The position numbers were made by a program, and so were the translations under genes. Under the pieces are notes generated by a model. The model saw only the letters and a program-made list of their open reading frames with translations. It had not been told where the DNA came from and made no database searches. Positions 51,672 through 62,689 of a stretch of 64,000 bases of DNA are shown piece after piece. This DNA is from Clytia hemisphaerica (Eukaryota > Cnidaria > Hydrozoa > Leptothecata > Clytiidae), in contig CACVBU010001120.1 of NCBI GenBank assembly GCA_902728285.1, positions 310,001 through 374,000 on the forward strand, in the 5' to 3' direction. Numbering within the stretch: position 1 is the first letter of the stretch; each line of letters begins with the position of its first letter.

Positions 51672-51719
51672 GAGACTCAAAGAACCCATCAAAAGTATCA
51701 AAAGTAAGTATTAAGTATA

Positions 51720-52059
51720 GGTAACTCTCATCCTTGTTGCGAAGCGAATTTATGAGCGAAGCAGTTTTGCTATATTGTGTGCACGTACCTTTAACTTCTA
51801 TCCCAAGCGAAAATTGGCCCAAAATTTGCTATATAAATCACATCTTCAAACCGATGATTTTATCAAAATGACCTTAAAGGGTTTGCGTTAAAGCCACGAA
51901 AGTTTTCTCGGTTTCGTAGCTAGGACTGCGAAAAATGCCGTTTTAAAATGGTGTACCCTAGCAGTGAACAGCAAAAAAATTACCGGAAGCCGAAACACGG
52001 ACTTAAAATCTGAAGTTGATCAAATTGCCGCGCGGGCGGCACGCATCTAAACAGTGGTT
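51720..52059. other. Sequence after the LINE
   Basis: No supported gene or repeat. Confidence 0.35.
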
Positions 52060-54712
52060 CTTCGGTTTTAAAGGGTTACGACACTTCTTGGATCCCCAAA
52101 ATGGAACACCTTTATGGACCCTCTTATGGACCCCATTATGGACCCCATTATGGAACACCAAAATATACGGCAGCCGAGCCGATAATTACGGCAGCCGAAA
52201 CGACGATTTGAATAACCGTTTTTCCGATTTTCCGAGGAAAACCTTTAAAGGGATAATCCAATACTAGAACAAAAGACGCTAGCAAATAAACTTGTTTCAT
52301 TTTATCCAGCAAACTTTCACGTAAAGTTTGTGCGGGAATTGCGAGAGAGATGAAGTTGAGATAGACTAGCACTAGAAGCTTCGAAGCTTTCAAAATGGAA
52401 GCGAAATAATTTGATCAGTGAAATGTTTATATTTTTACCACAGATTAAATATACTTTTAGGTGTCTATAACATGTTAATATTATCAAAATCATAAAGTGT
52501 TTTTATTCAACTATCTTTGTCCAAAGTTTCAATGTTTATTTTTCTATGATGCTGAAGATACAAGAAGATATTTAATATCAAGGTTGAATTCTTTTGCTAA
52601 CCAATTTATACATAACTATCTCTTCTCTTGCTTCTTTCAGTTAAATAACAATGTAGTCAATTTTGAACACTCAAGAGGAGAAAGAGATTTCTATTTTCTC
52701 TCGAAAGTGTGCATATGGATCTGAGAAGTGAAATGAAACTCATCAACAAGACAAGAAAGACTTGTTCATCTCTCGAAAAAGTGTGCATATATGGATCTGA
52801 GAAGTGAATGAAACTCATCAAGACAAGAAAGCCTTGTTCAAAGAAGATTTTCATGGTTCGTACTTCAAAATATGGGACATTTTTGTTCATCCAATGACTT
52901 GAATAATCAACTCTGGAGACTGTAGTCTACATAACTTCAGAATACTTCGATAGAATCATGGAACGCGGATATTATTTTCTCGATAAAAGCACTGTATCAT
53001 GAGATTTTGCACGAACCAAATAAAATGAAGTGAAAAGTAACTCTACGATGAACGAAAAACTCTGGTTCTGAGCATCATATGTACTGATTTGGAATTTTAT
53101 GAAATAATGTTGAGGAAGTAGCAGTAGGACACATTGATTTGATTAAATTTAAAATCCTGTGACTATCATTGAAAATTAAGATCAAACCACTTTGTCTTCT
53201 TGTGCTTCTGGCATGGGTTCGACTCTGAAGCTACATATCTCTGCACCCTTTTTGAAAGTCCTCGTACATGCTATGATTTGGGAACAGTTGAACATATTTT
53301 TCATGTACCAGTTTGTTTCGTGGTGGATGGACATAGCTGCATTTTTTACAGTGGTATGGATATGCTGCTGTAAGAAGAACTGTTTACATTTTATTTACGT
53401 TGTTAACTTGAGTGAATGTGGAATATTGTGACTGATGTTGTATGAAGTGACGATAAATACATATACTCAATGATTAAATTTTAAGATACCTTAAGGGAAG
53501 AAATTTTCGCGAGAAGAAATTTTCGCGGAAGAAATTTTCGCGGAGTTTAATTTCGCGAATTTGGGTGTAATTCGCGAAATTAGATTCCGCGAAACACACC
53601 AAAATTGTTAAATCGCGAAATTAAATTCCGCGAAATTTGATTTTTTTTTCTTCTTCTTTTATTTTGTTGTTTTTGACCAGGTATTACCAAAAAATATGGA
53701 CACAATTGATTTTTAAGCATTATAACGTGTATTTCTTATCAAATATGAACAAATATAAATAACTCCGTGATTGTTAAAAGTTAATTTAAGTTGATAACTT
53801 CTTCTTAATCGCCAAATTAAATTCCGTGAAACTTTCGAAATCAGCTCATTCGCGAAATTAAATTCCGCGAAATTTGCCATTTTGAAACTCTGATTCGCGA
53901 AATTAAATTCCGCGAAAATTTCTTCCCTTAAGGTATTAAAAACATTTTCTGCTAAAAAAAGGAAGTATTTTTTACCCACAGTTTTGATAAAATTTTATTT
54001 ACTAGGCAACTCCCTATGAAGTGCTACTGTGTGAAAAATTCTGAGGGTGCTTTAATTGAGAATTTATTTTGAATGGAAAGAAATATTTTGGAAGGCAACT
54101 TTAAAAAAAGAGGTCATATTATTAAATTCAAATACATTTGCATCACTCTTGATAAAAGTGAAGCCATAAAGAATTTGTAAATACTTTACAGTATATAGTT
54201 TTCAAAATCCAAATGTATATACAGGAATTTTGTAATGTGATGTTATTTTTTTCAAAAAATGTTTTATGCTTTATTTACTATTTGTTATTTTGTTCATCTG
54301 CTCTTGATGAAACACAAAGAACACAGGAAAACAAAAAAGAACTGTTTATATCTTCTCATCTCACAATCTCTTTGTGTATAGAAAAACTCTTGTGTAGTAT
54401 TTACATTGGTGAATCAATTTTGGCATAGCAAAACAGAAAATTTCCTTCATATAAGTATGATACAAGACAGAAGAAATTACAGGAGAATTACACGAAAGAT
54501 TTTTCATTCCCCTCCCAACTTCGAACTTTTTTTGGATTATCCCTTTAAATTTATTCTCGAATACTTATTCCGTATAAAGAATTACATCATGTTTCTTGAA
54601 TATTACGCAATCGTAACGGGTCCATAATGGGGTCCACAATGGGGTCCATAAGAGGGTCCATAAAGGTGTTCCATTTTGGGGATCCAAGAAGTGTCGTAAC
54701 CCGGTTTTAAAT
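52060..54712. mobile_element. 2.6-kb element with inverted ends carrying TGGACCCC repeats
   Basis: The left end (GGGTTACGACACTTCTTGGA, CAAAATGGAACACCTTTATG, then TATGGACCCCAT units) and the right end are complements over about 110 bp. A second matching block, TTTAAAGGGATAATCC, lies further in. The exact outer limits are not settled. A 449-bp foldback (53487-53935) lies inside. I see no recognisable protein. Confidence 0.5.
53487..53935. mobile_element. 449-bp foldback, TACCTTAAGGGAAG ends, TTCGCG repeats
   Basis: The ends TACCTTAAGGGAAGAAATTT and complement, with TTAAGA/TTAAAA outside (6 bp, one mismatch). The arms repeat GAAATTTTCGCG and CGCGAAATTAAATTCCGCG. It is nested in the larger inverted-end element. 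Confidence 0.65.
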
Positions 54713-55402
54713 GTTTATTTTGCTGTTAACTGGAAAAAATTAGTTTGAAAGATGACAGAAAGGATCTTCATCATTCCTTGACTTCTAAAAGTAACCATAA
54801 GTATCAAATAAGATCAATAAATGAGAAGTTTTTGCTGGTCGCGCGGGCGGGAAAAGTGCTCTATTTTAAGTGAACTAAACTTACCTTGCAAAACCAAGTG
54901 GATATTCAATGATAAACGGAGGTAATCAAATTTGTCGAATTTGTCAAGAAAACAAATCAAAACTGACCAAGATCCAACAACAAGCCATCTTTACAGATTT
55001 CTGCTTTTGTTTACTTTTGATGATTTCGAACAGACGCAGACGATTCGGATAAAAATGTTCGAACGTTCGACGAATATCGTTCGATCATTCGATTTTTTAA
55101 GGTACCATTTACATTAGAAGAACTAGAATGAAAGAGAAAGATCGTTGCATGGGGTGGCGGGAGTTGTGCCGCTGAGGTTTGTGTGGTGTGTTTGGGGTAT
55201 TATAAGAGGCTTAGACCCTGTCTCTTCTTTTGGGGTTTTATCAGAGTGTCTATACTATTATTTTGCTAGCAATTTGCGATGTGAATTGAGGTGGAGTCTG
55301 GATCGCTTCGCAACCCTTATACAATACGGCTAGTTGTTGCAATTACATCCTGTAGACGACTGACGTTGTTTTTTCTGAAAGCTTGATTTCCTATAGTGTG
55401 AC
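54713..55402. other. Intergenic sequence
   Basis: No supported gene or repeat. Confidence 0.35.
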
Positions 55403-56462
55403 GGTGTCAGGAAAATTGCCCCCGAGAAAACTGCCCCCCGGAAAACTGCCCCCGGAAATTGCCCCCCGGAAAACGCCCCCCGGAAAACGGCCCCCCAGAA
55501 AATTGCCCCCCAGGAAAATTGCCCCCCAGAAAATTGCCCATAGAAAATTGCCCCCTAGGAAAATTACCCCCGGAAAATTGCCCCCTATTTTTCCATTTTT
55601 CGAAACTAAATCTAACTCAATTTTCAACATTTGGGAGATTTTGGATTACGCAATTTTATGCGTCTTAACGGATTAAGAGATCTAGAATATTTTGGGGCTA
55701 TATTTTGGTCCAACGGTTGCAGGTTGCAGCCGTAATTTTCATTAAGTTGACGCTTTTTATAAGGAATAATGTAGTGAACTGGTGAACATTTTTATATATC
55801 AAAAAACTTTTTTTCCTACTTTTACATTGCTATAAGGATACTTTATATACCAAATTTCATCCCCTTATGAGCACTACCTAAGGAGATACAAGGGATATTA
55901 GCCAAAATAATCCCGATTTTGCAAAAGTTCCAATGAAAGATCACTGTGGATTTGCGCTGTCATTCCCTAAAATTAATTCCAACCACAGTTAAAAAATTAA
56001 TTACAGTATTCCCCAAAAAAAGTTCCCACCAAAATAATCTATTTTTCGAAAATTTTCTACCCAGGACATTGTTGATCCAACCCCTCCTCCGCTTATCAAT
56101 TTTTCGGAATCTGAAACTTCTTTTTTGTACGGATTATGCTGTTTTAGCCTTTTTTCCAATCCACCCCCGCTGACCCCCGTTTAACTAGGTACCCTAAGAG
56201 TAATTCAAAACTACTTATTTTACAGCTACAATGGCCATTTGAAGTTTCATTGGATTTTATAAAAAGTGGAAAAAAAGATGGCGGGGGGGGGGCCAATTTT
56301 CCGGGGGGCAATTTTCCTAGGGGGCAATTTTCTAGGGGCAATTTTCTGGGGGGCAATTTTCCTAGGGGGCAATTTTCCTAGGGAGCAATTTTCTAGGGGG
56401 CAATTTTCCGGGGGCAGTTTTCCGGGGGGCAATTTTCTCGGGGGCAGTTTTCCTAGAACCAG
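55403..56462. mobile_element. 1-kb foldback with GGAAAATTGCCCCC arrays
   Basis: Both ends are tandem arrays of a 13-15 bp unit (GGAAAATTGCCCCC), about 12 copies on the left and the complement on the right, around a single-copy core (about 55590-56280). TGTGAC at 55397-55402 and 56463-56468 is the likely 6-bp target duplication; the outermost bases (GGTGTCAGG vs CTGGTTCTAGG) match less well. Open frames in the arrays are repeat artefacts. Confidence 0.65.
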
Positions 56463-56804
56463 TGTGACTAACTGATAGAGTTCTCTTCTTCAAATTTCAA
56501 ATTACCTGCCTTTAACCAACACCCATTAGATTAGACTGTCAGCAAGCTGTCTACATACTTTTCAATATGGGAATGATTTAAAAAGAAAAAAACTTTTAAA
56601 AAAACCTCACATGTTTCGAAACATTCACTGGTCTTGAACTGGTCTTGAAGTGAGCATAAATCACGAGGATTGCAGCTTGGCTACCATTATGAGATCTCGA
56701 AAAAAATCATTCTTGCTCCACAATATGGTCAAAATATTTTTGCGCGCCCGCAACCAATAGAGGAAGCCGTATGAGGGGGGGTTCGGCTCATAATGCCGGT
56801 CCGG

Positions 56805-57420
56805 ACTAGTCGTCGTGGGTCGGGTCGCCGACTTTCGAAGGTTGTCGTGGGTCGGGGCGGCGCCCTTCGAAAGTCGTCGTGGGTCGGGGCGGCGCCCTTC
56901 GAGAGTCGTCGTCCGACCGTCGTCCCCTCTGAGAGGGGGAACTCACATCAGCCAACACCAGGGTATTCTCTGGCGTCAATCAGTAACGTAAATAAAGCCT
57001 GGGATACACGGGGACGAGGTTGAGCCTCTCTTTCATTTTATTCGTCCTCAATTTAATCTAACTAATTAATCTGGTCTTTGAAATATTATTACTATTTAAA
57101 ATATTGGTCCAAATTGGCCCGCCGTCCTTCGAGAGTCGTCGTTGGCCCGCTGTCTTTCGAGAGTCGTCGTCGGTCCGCCGTCCTTCGAGAGTTGTCGTTG
57201 GTCCGCCATCCCTCGAGAGTCGTCGTTGGTCCGCCGCCCCTCGAGAGTCGTCGTCGGTCCGCCGTCCTTCGAGAGTCGTCGTCGGTCCGCCGTCCCTCGA
57301 GAGTCGTCGTTGGTCCACCGCCCCTCGAGCGTCGTCGTCGGTCCGTCGTCCCTCGAGAGTCGTCGTCGGACAGCCGTCCTTCGAGAGTCGTCGTCGGTCA
57401 GCCGTCCTTCGAGAGTCGCC
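56805..57420. repeat. GC-rich minisatellite, TTCGAGAGTCGTCGT units
   Basis: Two arrays share the TTCGAGAGTCGTCGT core: 56805-56915 (about 32-bp units with GGGTCGGGGCGGCGCCC) and 57114-57420 (about 28-bp units with CGGTCCGCCGTCC, about 11 copies). The 28-bp period is not a multiple of three, so the overlapping Arg/Ser/Val-rich open frames on both strands are artefacts. Confidence 0.75.
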
Positions 57421-57682
57421 GGGTTAAAAAGGGGGATGTTTTATTTTTAGAGTGTTTTGTAGATGACGGATTGATTAGGCTACGTAATATCTGCCTTCGC
57501 TCCGAGCGTAAAACTCCTCCTCTAGTAAGGCCTAAAAGCCTGGAGCTGTATATTATGTAGACTAGGATTGATCGAATCTAGCAGTTTCTTTGTTTTTGGT
57601 AAATTTTAATTCTTATCCGGCGTCTGTATGTAAACCATGTGGACCGTGTCAAGCCGAACAATTTACCTTAAGATTGAAACCA

Positions 57683-57788
57683 CCCCGAATGATTACCCAT
57701 GATGCATTGCGCAAAAAAATTCAGTAATAGTAAGTCAATATTGTCTGTGAATTTTTTTGCGCAATGCATCCTGGGTAATCATTCGGGG
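57683..57788. mobile_element. Small MITE, CCCCGAATGATTACCCA ends
   Basis: CCCCGAATGATTACCCATGA continues through TGCATTGCGCAAAAAAATTCA and is inverted at the right, around a 28-bp loop. A near-perfect hairpin. Confidence 0.6.
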
Positions 57789-58135
57789 AGAATTCGGAAA
57801 GCCGATATCGTCTATTAAAGAAGAAGAAGAAAGGAGGTTTTGATTCAATTTGAACTGTAGCCCGCCTTCTATATTGACATTCTAAAATATTTTCTGGGGT
57901 CTTTGTTTGGAAAACACTACTGCGTTATACTTTGTACTTTATTCCCCAATCAATAAGCTCTTTACGATGTCTTGAAAATTTAACCGAACAAAACCAAACA
58001 AAGAAACTTGTGACCGACAAAATATCGTGTAATCTTCATTCGAACCCCCGCCAGCCTAAAACGTGGATAAACTCGCTTGAAACAACCAAAATTGCCACGA
58101 AATTTGAAAAAGTGGCTTTTTCTTTTTTATTTCAG

Positions 58136-58627
58136 AGCCATGGGGAGGAAGAGTTTCAGATGTTTATCTTTCAGAAAACAGTGAATTACTATCCAAACTT
58201 GAGCCAGGAGATGTAGTTCTTGCTGATAGAGGGTTGACGTTACAGGAATCAGCTGCCCTTTACTGTGCTGAAATTGTCATCCCTGCTTTCACAAAAGGTA
58301 AATCACAATTAAGTATGAAAGAAGTGGATACCTCAAGATCAATCTCCAGGGTGAGAATTCATGTAGAAAGAGTAATCCCAGCCGGCACAAAACGTCAAAG
58401 CAACGTCCATGTGACATTCATAACGTCCAAATAACGTTATTTGAACGTTAAAACAACGTTGTGTGCCAGCTGGGATTGGTCTACTGAGAAACAAATACAC
58501 TTATTTGCAAAGGGCTTTAGCCATCAACACTGTGATGAATGATGTGAATGACTACAGTCAAATAACAGACGTCCTTGTGTACAGCGCATTGTGCAATATC
58601 TGCCCAAGCATTATTCTAAAAGATTGA
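58136..58627 (+). pseudogene. Harbinger-type DDE transposase (DDE_Tnp_4) fragment, split by a MITE
   Basis: After an acceptor (TTTTTATTTCAG) the frame reads [30 protein letters not shown] (catalytic D region), [14 protein letters not shown] and [12 protein letters not shown]. It is interrupted at 58377 by a 98-bp MITE. The same protein resumes as GLLRNKYTYLQRALAINTV, then LVYSALCNICPSI and a stop. These are hallmarks of the DDE_Tnp_4 family that cuts and pastes DNA transposons. Upstream domains and transposon ends were not found. Confidence 0.75.
58377..58474. mobile_element. 98-bp MITE (CCCAGC family) inserted in the transposase
   Basis: CCCAGCCGGCACAAAACGTC faces ACGTTGTGTGCCAGCTGGG with an AACGTCC/AACGTTA core. 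Same family as 31036-31118. The transposase reading resumes just after it. Confidence 0.7.
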
Positions 58628-58686
58628 AAAATATTATTGTTGACTTGTTTCAATATCTCTATGTTTCAAGAATGAAGTGAAAAAGA

Positions 58687-59679
58687 ATGGCAACAATCGA
58701 TGAAAAATCCACTGAAAATGCTGAAAAATATGGATCCTGTACCGCCAATAAATGCTTCACGAATGAAATAATAAAGGATAATGACATGTTACAATGTAGG
58801 AAATGCCAGAGATTCGTTCATTATGCTTGTTCGGAGCTTCCCGCATACCAAATTCAGCTTTGTCTGCAATACAAAAGCCGACGCTTCGAATGTAAAAAAT
58901 GTGTTACAGTCACGCCAATACTTTTGGAAAAAATCAAAACAAGTAAGCAAAGAGTCAGAAGTAACCAAATAACGCAAACAATAACCGAAGCAGAATGTCA
59001 AGATGGAGGTCAGCAAATATTTGAATCTGTTTTCAACACTAGATTGCATAATCTAGAGAAGAAAATGGAGGAACTTATAGCTATGAACAAAGAAGACGTC
59101 GCTAAAGAACGAAAACGGGCAACATATGCAGATATCGCAAAGGAAGAGGTGAAGAAACAGGAGGTTATCGTCAAGAAATTTATCAAAAATGAAAAAGAAG
59201 AAAGAGAAGAAGATCGCTGGAAGAACTTAACTAGCTGTAACATCATTGTCCATCATTTAGGTGAAAATAAAGATGAGAATAAAGAGGAACAGCGGACCGG
59301 TGACAAAGATTACGTGGAGGAAGTTGTAGGAAATCGAATGGGATTAAAGATAAATGTTATCACTGCAGAACGAATCGGTGCTCGAAAGGATGATACGTTC
59401 AAGATGAAAAGATGGCGGCCATTGAAAGTAACGTTGGCCAATGAAGAAGACAAGAAAAGAATTATGGCCTCAGTCCATAAACTAAACGAAGATAATTTCA
59501 GTGTAACAGATGACTTCTCCAAGAAAGAACGTGAAACCATTAAAGAATGGCATGAAAAAGCTAAAGAGAAAACGAAGAATGAGAAGGATGAATGCTGTGT
59601 ATGGAAAGTGAGAGGTAGCCCTCGGGCTAAGCTCTACTTTAAGAAAATATGTAAAAAGACCGTTATTGATGAACTGTAA
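58687..59679 (+). CDS. LINE ORF1-type protein: PHD finger, coiled coil, RRM (330 aa)
   Basis: The intact frame starts at ATG 58687. Residues about 17-75 form a C4HC3 PHD-like finger (CRKCQRFVHYAC ... FECKKC). A Lys/Glu-rich coiled-coil-like part (about 110-180) follows, then an L1-ORF1p-type RRM and C-terminal domain (NIIVHHLGENKDE, AERIGARKDD, RPLKVTLANEEDKKRI, VRGSPRAKLYFKK). Such proteins bind retrotransposon RNA. There is no endonuclease or RT downstream. The 3' end (GAGGTCAATAGACCTG hairpin) is shared with the second copy at 62723. Confidence 0.78.
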   Translation: MATIDEKSTENAEKYGSCTANKCFTNEIIKDNDMLQCRKCQRFVHYACSELPAYQIQLCLQYKSRRFECKKCVTVTPILLEKIKTSKQRVRSNQITQTITEAECQDGGQQIFESVFNTRLHNLEKKMEELIAMNKEDVAKERKRATYADIAKEEVKKQEVIVKKFIKNEKEEREEDRWKNLTSCNIIVHHLGENKDENKEEQRTGDKDYVEEVVGNRMGLKINVITAERIGARKDDTFKMKRWRPLKVTLANEEDKKRIMASVHKLNEDNFSVTDDFSKKERETIKEWHEKAKEKTKNEKDECCVWKVRGSPRAKLYFKKICKKTVIDEL

Positions 59680-59734
59680 ATTTGAATTAGATTTTTTCAT
59701 AGAGGTCAATAGACCTGCGAAATATACTCCTATA

Positions 59735-60500
59735 ATAATAAGAAACAATTGCTAGAAAATACGCAAAAAAGGTTAAACCATAATTTTTCTTGAAAAATAC
59801 GGAATTGATTTCTAGCAATTAAACCTTGATTTTCCTTATAAGAAACATAATAAATCTCAAAAACATATTGTGTTGATTTTTCTTAGAGAATATGGAAAAA
59901 AGGTTCAACCACAATTTTCCTTGATAAATACGTAATTGATTTCTAACAATTAAACTTCAATTTTCTTTATAAATTACAAATAAATCTCTAAAACTAATTG
60001 TGTCGACTTTCCTTGGAAAATATGCAAAGACTAAACTTAATTTTCCTTGACAGATCAATTTCTAACACTTAGACCTTAACTTTCTTTATAAAATACATAA
60101 ATTAATCTCTAAAATATATTGTGCCGATTTTCCTTAGAAAATACGTGAAAAAAGACTAAACTCAATTTTCCTTGAAAAATACGTAATTGATTTCCAACAG
60201 TTAAACTTCAATTTTCCTTATGAGATGAAATATATTGTGTTGATTTTCATTTCCTTATACGTGAACATATCTAAATTACTAATACATAGAATACTGTAAT
60301 ACTTACTTTTCCTTGGAAAATACATAAAACAATCACAAAAACATATTGTATTAATTATCCTTTGAGAATACGTAAATTTAACTCAAAAAATATTATGTAT
60401 TTTGGAAAATACATCGAAAGATCTAGAAACACATAAGATTCTCCTTAAAAATTAACCAAATGATTTGAATAAAAATTATGTAAATGATTTTCCTAGGATA
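59735..60500. repeat. AT-rich diverged satellite, about 110-120 bp units
   Basis: TTTTCCTTGAAAAATACGTA, TTCTAACAATTAAACTTCAA, and CTCTAAAACATATTGTGTTG recur about six times with heavy divergence. It follows the ORF1 element directly. Confidence 0.6.
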
Positions 60501-60621
60501 AATATACAAAAAAAATTTATTTTATTTATAATATACATATATTATATAGAAACCACGATAGAATATTTGATGCAGTTATTGTTAAGATAAAGAAAATGTT
60601 ACAATATAAAAGTTCAATTTG

Positions 60622-62216
60622 CTATGTTTTAGATTTTCTTGTTTTCTTTTTACTGCAATAGAGACAAACCAATTTTTTTTGGGGGGAGGGGGCAGAATCC
60701 AAACCAACACATTTTAAATGATACACTCTAATAACACACGGTTTATCTCCACAAACAATTAAATCTTCATTCCCTTCCCCATTACATCTACAACACAAAT
60801 CTTCTGAATCATTTTCAGCAAAGGAGGAAGTGTTTTCAATCGTAAATTCTGGAATGTCTGTATATTTCTTTGAGTACTATTTGCTGGGACGTACAATTCT
60901 GATGCTGCAAGCTTAAGTATACATTTAAGGTATTTCGTGCATCCTTTTCAAATTTATTACCATGTTCTGTCGCTGCTGAAGTAAATCGTCTAGTAAATAT
61001 AAAGCAAATGTCTAAAATCAATGTTTGAAGGGTTTTGAATATCTGTGTGACGGGCTTTACGAAAATTACTGGCTGTTATGATACCAGCTCGCATTTTGAA
61101 CCAAAAATTTGATTTTGCCTGGTTTTGAATTCAATGAAAGCAATCTCTTCTTCTGAAATTTCCATACTGTTAAAATAACGTTCAAGGGACCCCTCGCTTA
61201 AAATTGATAATAAGACACTCACTTCATAATCATATGAAAAGCAACTTCCCAAAGTATTAGCATGCAAAACTCTTTTTTCGCTCCATAATTACAAATTTTG
61301 AATTTTGATATGCACTCAACTTTCAGAAATTTCAACTGGCTTCTGAAGGCCTTCGAATTTTCTCGCGCTCTTGTCGCACCAAGTTGTCGACACAAATGGG
61401 CCCGAAAATTACAGTACGAGTGTAGAGGCCAGCTCCGGTTCGAACAGCCTAGAATCCGCGCTCTTCTCCTAAGTAAAACCCTTTGCTTGGAGTCGAGTTG
61501 CGGGTTTATGGAGAATCGTTATAGGCTTCAGAACTCCCAATGAGCCCTGGTTGTGTTGGTTTAAGTCAGACGGAGACGCCATACTGTTTTCAAAGGAATT
61601 TTTCGATATCTCTACAGGAACTAGCAGTAAGTTTTATGTTCTTTGAATATGTTATTAGGGGTTTTTGGACCAATATAGTTTGATTTCCTAAAGATCACAA
61701 ACAAGCGAGGGGTCCCTATGTCATGTCTAGCTCAACAAAAGTGCGGCACTGTTACCAACAAGCAATTTAAAAAAGTCATCTTGTCCATCTTTTGTAGGCT
61801 TTGGTACACTTAAAAAGGGGTGACTGGCATCAATTTTTGATATTGGTGAACACTTAACTTCTTGGCAGCAGAATCTGGCAGCCATGGGCATTCAGTGACC
61901 TAAAAGAGTTAGATGACATCCGCTCTCTATGATTTTTCTCTTTGCAAACCTTGCCATCATGATTCAAATACACCCATGCCAGAGGTGTTGTCTTGCTAAA
62001 CATACTTTGACCATGACAAACCTTATGGCCATGATCTACAAGTTTCATTGGCTTAACAAGGACGTTATAGACAAGTTTTGCAATTACATATTTATACCCA
62101 TCAAGTCCTTTGTATGCCTTGCACTGCTGATGGCTATATATGCTGGGGTGGTCAATAAGATATGCGTATATATCAGCATAACTCAAATTTGGCCATTGCT
62201 CGAAATGGTCAGTCAA
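60622..62216 (-). pseudogene. Decayed SWIM-YqaJ-PHD transposon-derived gene
   Basis: Three pieces lie in the order expected on the minus strand. 61854-62216 reads WPNLSYADIYAYLI, CKAYKGLDGYKYV and PLAWVYLNHDGKV, like the region before the SWIM finger in invertebrate SWIM/YqaJ proteins. 61020-61267 has [14 protein letters not shown] and, one frame over, [17 protein letters not shown], the start of a YqaJ exonuclease fold. 60622-60833 has a PHD finger (CCRCNGEGNEDLIVC, YHLKC, LVCLYCSKK) ending at the stop 60622. Frameshifts and missing SWIM cysteines show decay. The family link is from memory of the domain pattern and should be searched. Confidence 0.55.
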
Positions 62217-62439
62217 CTGGTAGTATATTTTCCAATTACAAATGGGTCATACAACAGCTGCATTGCAACAAGCTTGGCATCATACCTGCTTTTTGCTGCA
62301 GTTGGCAATTTATGATAGTAAGATAAATGTTTACACCACGAATCTCTAATTTCTCCATCCATTTATTTTCACTAATGTTTAACTTTCACTGTTCATTTCG
62401 TATCCCATTCAAAACAATAATTTGCATGATTTATAGTGG

Positions 62440-62620
62440 GGGGGCGTACGGGTTTGTCGGTGTGTCGGTATTGAACCTTTTTTGCGTCGGTGTTTCGGTG
62501 TTTTAAGGGAAAAGTGTCGGCATTTCGGTGTTGGACATGCCTTGCGGTGGCGGTAAAATGATTTTTTTGGGTCGGTATTTCGGTAATTCGATAAATACTG
62601 TCGGTGAATCTGTATATTTC
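62440..62620. repeat. Degenerate GTCGGTNTTTCGGT minisatellite
   Basis: Repeated GTCGGT and TTTCGGTGTT motifs with irregular spacing between the two ORF1 elements. No coding signal. Confidence 0.45.
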
Positions 62621-62689
62621 AAAGGATCTCAAAAAAGTTTTTGAATCTACATTTCTGCATTTCAGCTATTGAATATCTTATTTTTATTT

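Larger units (their letters stand above)
48336..51718 (+). mobile_element. Decayed CR1/jockey-type non-LTR retrotransposon (LINE)
   Basis: The order is an N-terminal Cys-rich segment, an APE-type endonuclease, reverse transcriptase, then a thumb and C-terminal region. The element ends near AAGTATTAAGTATAGG. Several frameshifts separate the parts, so this copy is dead. The 5' boundary is uncertain, and no target duplication was recognised. Confidence 0.85.

Noticed and set aside
55383..56475. Pro/Lys-rich and Gly-rich open frames
   Set aside because: Translations of the GGAAAATTGCCCCC foldback arrays in either direction; no independent coding evidence.
57078..57560. Overlapping Arg/Ser/Val-rich open frames on both strands
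   Set aside because: They are produced by a 28-bp GC-rich tandem repeat; all frames stay open because the unit lacks stops, not because of coding.
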